64,000 nucleotides of DNA from Sporopachydermia quercuum (lineage: Eukaryota > Ascomycota > Sporopachydermiomycetes > Sporopachydermiales > Sporopachydermiaceae), in NCBI GenBank assembly GCA_001599295.1, contig BCGN01000005.1:1178001-1242000 (forward strand), read 5' to 3'. Numbering within the stretch: the stretch's first letter is position 1; each line of letters begins with the position of its first letter. Below, piece by piece: positions 56,401 through 64,000 of the stretch. Both the position numbers and the translations under genes were made by a program. Under the pieces are notes generated by a model that saw only the letters and a list, made by a program, of their open reading frames with translations, was not told the origin of the DNA and searched no databases.

Positions 56401-59400
56401 ACTGGCAATGCTTATAATGAATAGCTTACTGCCAGTGATATCAAGAAGTTCTGAATAGCTTGTACTGCTCAAGCTTAAGACCTTTGGCATTAGAACCAAA
56501 TCTTCCGGGTTCTTGACTTTAGGAGCAAAATCAACAGCACTCTTCTTATATTTGTTCATATATTTATCCCTATCTTCAATGCCAATGTCAATTCCTTTAC
56601 TGAAAGCTTTTCTTAATAGACCATCAACATCATCACGTTGATTAGCGGTATAGGTGACATAATAAGGATTGATCTCCTTATAATACTCATGCTTTAACTC
56701 ATACAGTCCAGTATCATTGATACCATTAGGAGCAACATAATTAGCCACCTGGTTTAAAACTCCATCAAAAGATTTCTCATTACATAACTGATCAGACAGA
56801 ATTGTGCAGATGTTTGAATAGCTGGTTGACTTCTGGATGAGTAAATGGATTATTTCCTGCTTTATATGGTCATTTGTTACGTCTTTTTCATGTTTATTCA
56901 GTAGATGTGTTCTCTCTGTAAACAGGGTCAGAAGGAAATGAATAAACTCTTCAACAATAGGGCCAAAGGTTTCCTCGGTATAAGGCAAAGGGATAACAGC
57001 AACAGGTGCTTTTCTGTTTCCGCTATGACTGTCACCATCAACATCATCGTCAGTTATCTGGTGAGCCACGAGAACGTCATACAGTTTCCACCTGTCGAGA
57101 AGAGTCAAATAACACTTTTCGCTATCCAAACAAAGCATGAGCTGCACCATATAGATGTCTCGCATATAAAATGACTTCCGAAGCCCTGTTTTATATAAAT
57201 ACAGCTGGGTCTTGATACTGAAGCCATTTCTGACCCAAAGATTGCATTTAATCTGCGCTGCCATTGCTATGACTCTGATAGGATAATCAAACATCATATC
57301 CAGCAATTCCTCGCCATTGCAAGGGAATAGCCTATGTAGGTCGTCAAAAGACAGAAATCTTATCAATTCAAGCATATGGCTGACCAATGAATGCACAGGA
57401 TGCAAGAAGCTGGTAGATTCTTGAGATACATCATAGTCTACTATGGTGAATGATTTTTCATCGGCAGATCGGACGATTTTCATTCTATTTCTGCCATAAG
57501 GCTCACTGGTTGATTGAGAAGGGAAAGCATTGGTGATAATATTTGCTAAGCCGTTGAGAAAGAACTTTAGAGCTTTCAATGCTAATGTTGGCTGTTCATC
57601 AACAAGTTTATCATACGCTTTTATATAGTTATCTATGAAATGACATAGAATCAAAGCAGCATTGAAATATAAGTTATAATCCTGAGATTCGTACTCCACA
57701 TGCTGATTAACAGCTCTTTTGATAGGAAGCTTACCATTTAGAAGCATCATTAGATCCATAACTGCAGATAGAACATCAGGTCTCGCTAGCAGAGCATAAT
57801 TCTCGTTTCTGCTGATAATATAGCCAATTTCAAAGAACAATTGCCCGTATTTCCTGTTTTTCAGGCTGTTGTTGTTGAGATCAACTGGCCATCTGGGCAG
57901 ATAGCAAGTATCTACACCGTTAATGCTAATTGGAGGTTTGAAGCCTTTTTTAAAGGAGAAACCTGGAGGATAAACTGCACCATGAAGGAAGAAATTCTTT
58001 ATACATTCAACCATTTGCTTAAAGCATTTAGAAGATATAATACATCTGGCATTCTCTTTAGGAGTGAATAGTTGTGTTGATAGAGATCCCATTACATTGC
58101 ACTCAGCCTCACGATCAACAGATAGGAACAAATGGCTGATTACCGGATATATTGTTGAGTATTGAAGGGCAATCAAAGGTTTGAATTGCAAATTGGAAAT
58201 GAAGCAAGAAACGTATAAATCATGAAGAATCATTCTTATACATCGCCAGAATCTTATATCGTACACCAGCAGGTACTGGAATCTCGATGGGTATAAAAAT
58301 GAGTGATTCTGCTGCTGCTGCTGATTGCATTGATTGAGGATCGCCTGGGATATATTCCAGTCTATAGCATTCACACTATATGGAAGGCAATTGTTCCCAT
58401 TATAATCATCGGCAAAGCTATAATCCACATCGGTATAAATAGTCTCAACCTCTTTACAGTATTCCATATAGAAGTCCTGTTCCTCTGTTATTCTGGTGAA
58501 GTTATTCAGCAAAGAGCCAATTGGCAGTTCTTCTTTCACTCCTAAAACACCACTGGAAATATTTGGCTCGTTTCTTATCTCCTGGATATTTAGCTGCGAC
58601 AACGACAGAATATCTTGGTTGTTTCTATTTGTTCCATCCTGAGAATTTGCACTGGAGCTCTTGTTGGAATTCTCGTTCTCGTGATCATTGAAACCAGAGA
58701 ATCCTAAGCCTGTAGAGTTAGTATATAACGTGCTACCATTGGGTCTAGATCCATTTCCTAATGATCTATATCCATTAGAAACACCTGCGCATAAAACCTT
58801 CGATAATTCAGCTTTGGCAAAGGAATAATTGCCATAAAATTCACCACAGGAGATATTATAAACCCATTCAACCATTTCTCCACACATTTCCTCTCGGAAA
58901 TAATCCCGGACGGAGAGAACGCTGAAAGTGAGACCTGTGGTTGACATTATTTTCACTTTAGCAATCAGCTCCTCGAGGTTTCTGCTGACCATTACCAGGG
59001 CTCTTCCGTGTGAATTGACTCTATTCACCACCATTTCAGCAAACTGGGTGCTTTTCCCTAGAGCATTGGATATTCTATGCACAGCATCCATATAGTGTTT
59101 AGTAGGATCATTATATAGAACAGCGCAGTATTTGCCGATGGTTGCGATATTTGTATCGGAGATTCTGTACTTGCCAGATGGCAAATTTCTTTTGCCGCCT
59201 TGCTGTAAAACCGTTTGCACGTTGAGCTCGTTGCTAATGATGGATTGTAGTGTTTCTGTAGACTTGGACATTATATCTAGAACGAAATCCCACACGGCTG
59301 CGAGAGTAGAATTCAGGCTCAAAGTTAAATCCGCAGGAATATCGGCAAGCGAAACTGATTCCGGAAACAATTGGTTAGCACATTGGAGATCGGTTTTCCA

Positions 59401-59994
59401 TGCGTCGGGATCCCCGCAATCGCAGACTCCTCCGTTATCCCGCATACATATATTTACCTGTACTTCGTGACCCGTGTGATCGGAAGCGTTGAAACAGGAT
59501 TCGCATAAAACACAGGAACCGTCAACCCCACATGTGAGACATCTGTAGGTGGGTTCGCTTTTTTTGAACTTCACTGTGCAGGGGCGGTTCGGATGAGCGT
59601 GGGAAGGAGAAATGGGCAGTTTCCATGCGCTATTTATCTGATCGTCGGAAGCGGAAGCAGAGGACTTTTGCTTCGATTCAGATGAATCGAGATAGTTAAA
59701 CCCAAAAAACAAGTCTTCTGGAGCTTGGTCCGCTATTATTTCTGGTTTGGTCTTATCCTTATCACTATTGGTCATCAGGGTGTCATCTACCTCGGAACCC
59801 AATATATCGTACCATGTTTTTTTGTTGAATGAAGCCTCCGGCCGGTCCGGAAATAATTGTGGCAAGTATTTCCCATTATTGGATGCCGAATAGAACAAAG
59901 CTCTTCGTAAATGGGCTTTTGCTTTCGGTGTGAATTGGTAGTTGAACAGAGAAGGTAATACAAGAAAGTACTGTTTCAAATCATGGGGATCCAT
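53488..59994 (-). CDS. UBR1: E3 ubiquitin ligase Ubr1 (N-recognin)
   Basis: Recognises N-degrons and ubiquitinates them with Rad6/Ubc2. 2168 residues (1950 in S. cerevisiae), one uninterrupted frame. The UBR box lies at about 138-208, with the zinc ligands in RCLTCGVDGSCVLCESCF, the DHTGHEV segment and GGVCDCGDPDAW, which forms the type-1 pocket. A ClpS-like N-domain follows around 290-380. A basic helical region (QRKKRLANERKRKIMEEM) near 1320 precedes a Ser/Asn/Thr-rich linker. The RING-type domain is at about 1400-1560 (CILCQMPPTDNDVFG, CGHGMHFECFQKYY, FICPLCKAVNNLF). The C-terminal cap has CLFCSKTM and YLNVKRYEHFIRT. The ATG at 59994 (MDPHDLKQYFLVLPSL) is the first in frame. Two ambiguous codons lie in the linker region. 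A paralogous ligase lies directly upstream on the same strand. Confidence 0.96.
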   Translation of the reverse strand: MDPHDLKQYFLVLPSLFNYQFTPKAKAHLRRALFYSASNNGKYLPQLFPDRPEASFNKKTWYDILGSEVDDTLMTNSDKDKTKPEIIADQAPEDLFFGFNYLDSSESKQKSSASASDDQINSAWKLPISPSHAHPNRPCTVKFKKSEPTYRCLTCGVDGSCVLCESCFNASDHTGHEVQVNICMRDNGGVCDCGDPDAWKTDLQCANQLFPESVSLADIPADLTLSLNSTLAAVWDFVLDIMSKSTETLQSIISNELNVQTVLQQGGKRNLPSGKYRISDTNIATIGKYCAVLYNDPTKHYMDAVHRISNALGKSTQFAEMVVNRVNSHGRALVMVSRNLEELIAKVKIMSTTGLTFSVLSVRDYFREEMCGEMVEWVYNISCGEFYGNYSFAKAELSKVLCAGVSNGYRSLGNGSRPNGSTLYTNSTGLGFSGFNDHENENSNKSSSANSQDGTNRNNQDILSLSQLNIQEIRNEPNISSGVLGVKEELPIGSLLNNFTRITEEQDFYMEYCKEVETIYTDVDYSFADDYNGNNCLPYSVNAIDWNISQAILNQCNQQQQQNHSFLYPSRFQYLLVYDIRFWRCIRMILHDLYVSCFISNLQFKPLIALQYSTIYPVISHLFLSVDREAECNVMGSLSTQLFTPKENARCIISSKCFKQMVECIKNFFLHGAVYPPGFSFKKGFKPPISINGVDTCYLPRWPVDLNNNSLKNRKYGQLFFEIGYIISRNENYALLARPDVLSAVMDLMMLLNGKLPIKRAVNQHVEYESQDYNLYFNAALILCHFIDNYIKAYDKLVDEQPTLALKALKFFLNGLANIITNAFPSQSTSEPYGRNRMKIVRSADEKSFTIVDYDVSQESTSFLHPVHSLVSHMLELIRFLSFDDLHRLFPCNGEELLDMMFDYPIRVIAMAAQIKCNLWVRNGFSIKTQLYLYKTGLRKSFYMRDIYMVQLMLCLDSEKCYLTLLDRWKLYDVLVAHQITDDDVDGDSHSGNRKAPVAVIPLPYTEETFGPIVEEFIHFLLTLFTERTHLLNKHEKDVTNDHIKQEIIHLLIQKSTSYSNICTILSDQLCNEKSFDGVLNQVANYVAPNGINDTGLYELKHEYYKEINPYYVTYTANQRDDVDGLLRKAFSKGIDIGIEDRDKYMNKYKKSAVDFAPKVKNPEDLVLMPKVLSLSSTSYSELLDITGSKLFIISIASILRGMATGTFSGIEDSSLRAILILLLLSLTQLDDGNTRNQCAANCMEISIQPDVSVAXLLYTMYRDGKFKAVYGEIKQVLLMLRKMDPEMFNDGLRKSVGLKEDELAALDFQPRXVDAEEEKQRKKRLANERKRKIMEEMEANQKSFAQKFKLDDDFPMEDANSSDGTENSNPTNNGTSKANNSAAANANTTNHNTHTSNAYSNASSSFDQFYQYGSSNCILCQMPPTDNDVFGILSYVSKSTVFRDIPFHDHYWFYRSMADNENLDTSSTPDEILSRGSAKWKDYFEHRLSQLTTCGPGFPFETSNDPYCGYGHMYSIFTSCGHGMHFECFQKYYLDTRSRMLQLSYTIPEDQTRNEFICPLCKAVNNLFVPLLSEANTSDISLLIHGNEKSQTPLQGINFTTSIFQHFDQMLDQTGNLRGDLKEQMVQSWLAITKSGKNSYRRRDLFPEDGEEYSIINNGRMIKTLDMTQQTFQLLLGTYSTVSSLLSNTIEQIEISLRGVEYDNFDMGTVLDQIPYQSLRALRILNDYKMTHLALVGRNTLKVLHNEPETELHSMLSDLGAAVCFQDVNQYCDSVLYDDLFKLLVTSSPLMALGIPFKALLGHCYIGCIIKAGYTIAAETIVNDDWPKGLSIAEMPVAALELDSDSKAAFIKLFRLFAGVSSKTLSTRITSLLADHRFPMAYYTMVLKAVTPYLRRAAIWSFIMAANGYDKTRFEDLYDSLEADKLCLLLNLPSIQTVARELLQGIEVSVDGGDNGDAPVELFTTRVTNVNHSNLQVTPIIKYFLAYVEAKNISTNASLIGRLEYPGVVQLINLPSRLDYYFTRCFYTYCYGKYKQGLNDNELLTSDPAICLFCSKTMKVQKTSASTTMGQCSLHCFEACSRAGGIFLLPRQNAILLLRNGKGSFYPSPFLDSHGQGQETARKGDPLYLNVKRYEHFIRTVWLQHGYPNYITRKLENLNNLGGWETM

Positions 59995-60770
59995 TGTAGG
60001 AACAAGACGGAAGGTACCTGTTCGGCGTCAAAATAGATTTTGGGATAAATTGACAAAAAAACTTTCTCCAAGTGGCAAACAACGGCTGTTCCGTTCCGAT
60101 TGCTGCTTGTTCTAGCGTTCCGCAATCAGGAACTCAGTTTATGTTTATGAATGTGTTGATAGTGGGTGATTACAATGGGATGACAGCAAAAATTTTTGGC
60201 AAAGAGAGAATAGCAAGAGCCGGATTAGTTGAAAAGATTACTTGAAGAAGATATTAATTTGGTATGAATTGAAGCGGGAAGGCGTAAAAGCCANGTTATT
60301 CAATTGCCATCCGNCAGAGAACGGAATAAACGACAGGAAAATGCGGAGAAAATGGCGGCAAAAATTTCGGAGAAGGTAGGCAATTTATTATTTCCGGTTT
60401 TGAAAGCCGGAAAATATGTTTAAAGTATTGTTTCCGATATTTAAAATCGGAGATAATGTCATTCAATTTGGGAAAAGATAATTAAACTGGTTACTTTCAA
60501 CAATTCTTAATTTAGAGATTTACTATGAGGTTTGACATACTAGATAGATTTCTTTCACCAGGTGGATATAAGAGAAATGATATAACTTGTTTTAACAATA
60601 ATTAGATCAGAAAGTAGGTCATTTACACGAAAAGTGAACCAAGTTCTATGTTATGTAGTGAAGTCCTTCAAATGTGTTCAGTAAGTGTAAGTGATACTTT
60701 ATATTAAATCAACATAACATCCCCCCTGAAGGTGAATAATATTAATGATTATATTAGATTATTACACTGT
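59995..60770. promoter_or_regulatory. UBR1 promoter region with two CCG-N11-CGG dyads
   Basis: This separates the tandem UBR genes. Two inverted pairs with the same 11-base spacer occur: TTTCCGG...CCGGAAA (60391-60413) and TCCGAT...ATCGGA (60433-60451), 40 bp apart start to start. CCG/CGG pairs are the usual half-sites of fungal Zn2Cys6 factors. The second contains the core GTTTCCGATATT, the reverse complement of the motif repeated upstream of PMS1/REV7. AGTGGCAAA near 60071 resembles the Rpn4 box (GGTGGCAAA) with one mismatch. Two n bases lie here. Confidence 0.45.
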
Positions 60771-63700
60771 TTACTCTTCAAACTTATAGTATTTGAGATA
60801 ATTACTTTTGATGTAATCCAAGAATGCAGGCTTATCCCTTATACGACGCTGCTCCAATGCCCAAGTCTTAATATTAGATGAAGGATCATAAGGACCGATC
60901 TGTTTCATCATTGAATAATAGTTTCCATCAAAAAATACTTCCTCATTGCCATACATTGGATTAAAATGTTTCTTGTTCTGAAGCACGGACATCTGCTGAT
61001 GTGGAGGAAAATGGTTTCGAACTTGCTCTGTGATTTCTGCTCCAGGTTGAGGTCTTAAGGTGACTTCTGTTTGTTCTTCTTGAGCGTCAATAGGAACAGG
61101 ATTAACAGTAACAGTATCAATTGGTTGCTCTTCAGTAGTTAGTTGAGCTGTAGTTTCATTATCATGATCTTCGTCTGAATTGGCGTCATCATCTATTTCA
61201 TCATCCTCCATGTCTTCATCATCATCATCGTCATCATCGTTAACGACAACGATGTTTTGACCATCGAATCTAATTTCAATGTTTCTATTGTTGTTGAGTT
61301 CATTTATGAAATCATTTCGTGTAACTCTTCTTCCACCAGGGAATCTTACATGGTCTCTACTTATTAAACCACCAATCTCACCTTTCAGATACATATCGGT
61401 CAAATGATCATATCTCTCTTGACTCAATGTGATATCATATACATTGACGACACCTCCTCTTCTTCCGCTGAATGGTTCTCCATGAGAATCTAAATACAAC
61501 GAAGGATACTCAGTAACGCGCTCTTTGTAATATAATAAAACTGTGCCAGTCAATGTGCCTAAGAACAAGCCTGTTGATCCTGTACATTTAGGCACATGTT
61601 CAAGCATCTGTCCATATACAGAGAATTTATCTCTTTCACCACAATGCAAACAAACAAACAAATCGCCCTGGGTTACTCCTTTTTTTAGATCATCTTGGAA
61701 ATAGTAATCCAATTTCTTAGGTAATCTATAGAGATCTAAAGGTGCTGAAATTTCAAGTTTCCTACCCAAAACTCTGTTGAGGAACTCAAAGTTACCAAAG
61801 TTATACAATTTCTTGTTTGGGGAATCGATGAGCGTCTGATCTGGCAGTGCAATCAATGACGTAGTTATATCTTCAACCGTTCTTGGTTCACATTGATATT
61901 CTCTGTTGGAAGCTGCTCGGATAAAGTATTCCAGTCCTGGTATCTGCAGCAGTGTGCATAATGAATGGAATTCAATTTCCCAATCACTTTCATAATCCCA
62001 AGCATCTTCATATTGATAATCAAAACAGGTAAGAGCACCATACAAAATACTAGCCCTTCTAAGGAAAGGAGTTGTTGCTGTAGTAAGCATAGAACCTAAA
62101 CCAAAGAAAAACCTCTTGACATCCTCGGTGTTATTGGCAATATACATAAGTTTATCGCCTGAAGTACCTGTTTGGTTGAATATANCCGTGAAAAAGTCTG
62201 TTATAACTCCTAATTCAACTGCTTCTCCAAATTCACTTTCTGATGCAAAATCCAGAATATCATATTCGTCGGAATCTAGAACTCCATCTAACCAATAAGC
62301 AACAAAATCGACAATAGAAACCGCTTTCGAGACCAGTTCGTACACAAGACACATTCTCACATGGTTTTGGAAGTGAAGTGGATCATGAAGAGTCAAACCA
62401 ACTAGCTTTCCAAAGAAATCATCAGCTTGAAGGAAAACTTGCATTTTAATCTTCATCATTTCTCTCAGCTTCATCTTAGATACTAATACTTTCCATTGAC
62501 AGTCAAGCAATGCCCTGTCGATAGGTCCAACAAGATCTGGTGCTACGTTACATTTCTTATGTCTGTGTCTGATTTCCAGGCCCTTAATTGAGCTGATAAA
62601 AGCACGAATCAAGTCAGAATAGTTGTCGCCGCACATTACCACAGGATCCTCAACAATCTTTGTTTTCCATTCTGGTTGAGCTATCATATCAAAATACTTG
62701 CTGAAAGAGTCAGTATTAACTAGCTCCATACCAACCAGACCATAAGAACTAATGATACGTAATACCCAAGGAGCCAGCGCCAAGCGACTTGCGGCGAAAT
62801 NCTCTTCATACATAATAAAATCGCGGTCTTTTCTCAGTAAAGAAGATCTTGAAACCTGCGACAATCCAGGAATCTTAGGAAGATAGAAATTAGCTGTAGA
62901 ACGACATAAGGGACATGAGACCACTTGCGGCATCCTTCTACCTTGAGGGGAGTTTTGATTTTCATTGCAATACTTTTCGAAACAAGTGTAATGGATTCTA
63001 TGGCCACAGCCATGAATAATTGGTATATCATCTACAGTTGAGTCATGATACACACTGTCATCCCAACCTTCACGATCTCTGTGACTATTATGATAAAACG
63101 ATTTTCCTTCAATACGGTAGCTAGTATGATAGTTCAAGGCAGGTCCTTCTGGACATTCGGAATAAATCTCGTCTCTATAAGATTCCCATTCTGATGATAC
63201 ACAGTACTTGTGATTTAAGGTAGACCCCTCTGCAAAGTTCTTGGCGATAATGAAAGGTAGGTACTTGGGCTGAACCTGATCCCAGTCAATGGATTCTAAA
63301 TATCTTACCAATGGTGTGTTATGTTTAGCGGCTAGTACGCCAGAGATGTCGGACTCTTTGAATGGGATTTTGCAGTAGATGCAGTATTCCGTGTTGTCAT
63401 CTTCCTCTACTCCCGTTTGGTCTTGATCCCTTTCTAGAGCATTTCCTGTAGTTTGCATGAACATCTTTTGATTGGCAGCAAATTCTTCTACGATTTTCTT
63501 CTGTCTCAGTCGGGCTCGTTCTTTCCTTGCTTCATCGTTGAGATTTACTTTTCCAATAGGCCGTTCCAACGACGATAGAAAGTCTTCCTCAGCAGAATTT
63601 GACTCAAAATTAAGAGATTCCAACAGGGTTGATTTATTCCATTGCATTAGCAATTTCAAACATGACTGAACAAGAGTTCTTGTTTCTTTGTCGATTGTTT

Positions 63701-64000
63701 CATCTGAAAACAACGAGAATAACGTATGGGCAATTGAATTTGACAAGTTTGACGCGTTTGCTAGATTGGAGGTTCGACATAGTGAAGAGAAAAATTGGTC
63801 ATAAGGCAATGGTTCGGATTGATCTAAATTAAGATCTAATGTCAGTGATTTAGGTTCGTCTTGTGAGGATTTGGCATCTATAAGACCTGCAAAAATGAGA
63901 TAAATGACTGCAAAAAGAATACCATCGTTTTTCTCACTGACAGCAAATGTGATCACGGCTTTGATAAATCGGATAATAGTTTCGCCCTTGGTGAAGGAAC
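60771..64000 (-). CDS. Second UBR1/UBR2-family E3 ubiquitin ligase, 5' part outside the window
   Basis: The frame is open to the right edge, so the N-terminus with the UBR box lies outside; about 1,076 C-terminal residues are visible. Order matches the second half of Ubr1/Ubr2: a basic helix (RKERARLRQKKIVEEFAANQ), then a RING-type domain (CIYCKIPFKESDISG, HGCGHRIHYTCFEKYC, SCPLCRSTANFYLP). A helical middle follows, then a zinc-binding cap with CLHCGERDKF and YLDSHGEPFSGRRGG. The C-terminal tail is longer than in Ubr1 and acidic (NDDDDDDDEDMEDDE), ending in an aromatic, basic segment. In yeast, Ubr2 targets the proteasome regulator Rpn4, and this is probably its counterpart. Assignment to Ubr2 rather than an Ubr1 duplicate needs the missing UBR box. 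Two ambiguous codons occur. Confidence 0.88.
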   Translation of the reverse strand, partial: SFTKGETIIRFIKAVITFAVSEKNDGILFAVIYLIFAGLIDAKSSQDEPKSLTLDLNLDQSEPLPYDQFFSSLCRTSNLANASNLSNSIAHTLFSLFSDETIDKETRTLVQSCLKLLMQWNKSTLLESLNFESNSAEEDFLSSLERPIGKVNLNDEARKERARLRQKKIVEEFAANQKMFMQTTGNALERDQDQTGVEEDDNTEYCIYCKIPFKESDISGVLAAKHNTPLVRYLESIDWDQVQPKYLPFIIAKNFAEGSTLNHKYCVSSEWESYRDEIYSECPEGPALNYHTSYRIEGKSFYHNSHRDREGWDDSVYHDSTVDDIPIIHGCGHRIHYTCFEKYCNENQNSPQGRRMPQVVSCPLCRSTANFYLPKIPGLSQVSRSSLLRKDRDFIMYEEXFAASRLALAPWVLRIISSYGLVGMELVNTDSFSKYFDMIAQPEWKTKIVEDPVVMCGDNYSDLIRAFISSIKGLEIRHRHKKCNVAPDLVGPIDRALLDCQWKVLVSKMKLREMMKIKMQVFLQADDFFGKLVGLTLHDPLHFQNHVRMCLVYELVSKAVSIVDFVAYWLDGVLDSDEYDILDFASESEFGEAVELGVITDFFTXIFNQTGTSGDKLMYIANNTEDVKRFFFGLGSMLTTATTPFLRRASILYGALTCFDYQYEDAWDYESDWEIEFHSLCTLLQIPGLEYFIRAASNREYQCEPRTVEDITTSLIALPDQTLIDSPNKKLYNFGNFEFLNRVLGRKLEISAPLDLYRLPKKLDYYFQDDLKKGVTQGDLFVCLHCGERDKFSVYGQMLEHVPKCTGSTGLFLGTLTGTVLLYYKERVTEYPSLYLDSHGEPFSGRRGGVVNVYDITLSQERYDHLTDMYLKGEIGGLISRDHVRFPGGRRVTRNDFINELNNNRNIEIRFDGQNIVVVNDDDDDDDEDMEDDEIDDDANSDEDHDNETTAQLTTEEQPIDTVTVNPVPIDAQEEQTEVTLRPQPGAEITEQVRNHFPPHQQMSVLQNKKHFNPMYGNEEVFFDGNYYSMMKQIGPYDPSSNIKTWALEQRRIRDKPAFLDYIKSNYLKYYKFEE

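Overview
This is nuclear DNA of an ascomycete budding yeast (Saccharomycotina): compact, A+T-rich by eye, with about twenty protein genes whose closest recognisable relatives are yeast genes (ARG5,6 as a single fused gene, URA5/10, HEM1, PMS1, SAP-type SIT4 partner, MMM1, UBR1). It is not a close relative of Saccharomyces cerevisiae. It carries a complete MAGO (Mago nashi) gene, an exon-junction-complex core subunit that S. cerevisiae lacks, and several genes are split by short introns: I could resolve eleven in four genes. CTG sits at conserved leucines (JJJ1 J-domain, the ALY-like RRM), so the standard code seems to be used, not a CUG-Ser or CUG-Ala code. I cannot name the genus. Twenty-one isolated single n bases suggest masked heterozygous or ambiguous calls.

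Layout. 1-1.5 kb: non-coding or a doubtful small ORF. 1.5-3.5 kb: an MFS sugar/polyol-type transporter (+). 4.5-6.5 kb: JJJ1 (+), convergent with SQS1 (-, 7.5-10.5 kb). 11.3-12.0 kb: SOP4/EMC7 (-). 13.0-14.5 kb: a DUF3445 haem-dependent-oxygenase-like membrane-anchored protein (-). 14.5-17.0 kb: a long stretch with no convincing gene. 17.1-17.8 kb: two-exon YIP3 (-), divergent from URA5 (+, 18.5 kb). 19.8-22.4 kb: ARG5,6 (+), converging within 25 bp on five-exon PMS1 (-, 22.4-25.7 kb). PMS1 is divergent from a HORMA gene that looks like REV7 (+, 26.3 kb). 27.2-28.9 kb: HEM1 (-). 30.8-31.4 kb: mitochondrial ribosomal bL21m/MRPL49 (-), divergent from PHS1 (+, 32.1 kb), which converges on an unrecognised 162-aa gene (-). 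34.1-50.9 kb is a run of minus-strand genes: SAP, RSM23 (mS29), a pyruvate-decarboxylase-family enzyme, DLD1, MMM1, a five-exon YRA1/ALY-like gene and three-exon MAGO. TYS1 (+, 51.5 kb) is divergent from MAGO. 53.5-64.0 kb: UBR1 and a second UBR1/UBR2-family E3 ligase in tandem (-), the latter running off the right edge.

How they fit together: most genes are unlinked housekeeping functions (arginine, pyrimidine and haem synthesis; mitochondrial translation; ER-mitochondria tethering; protein degradation). Three groupings stand out: the MAGO / ALY-like pair (mRNP assembly after splicing), the divergent PMS1 / REV7 pair (DNA repair) whose shared upstream region holds two copies of one 16-mer, and the tandem UBR ligases. 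No transposon, LTR element, tRNA, rRNA or CRISPR array was recognised.
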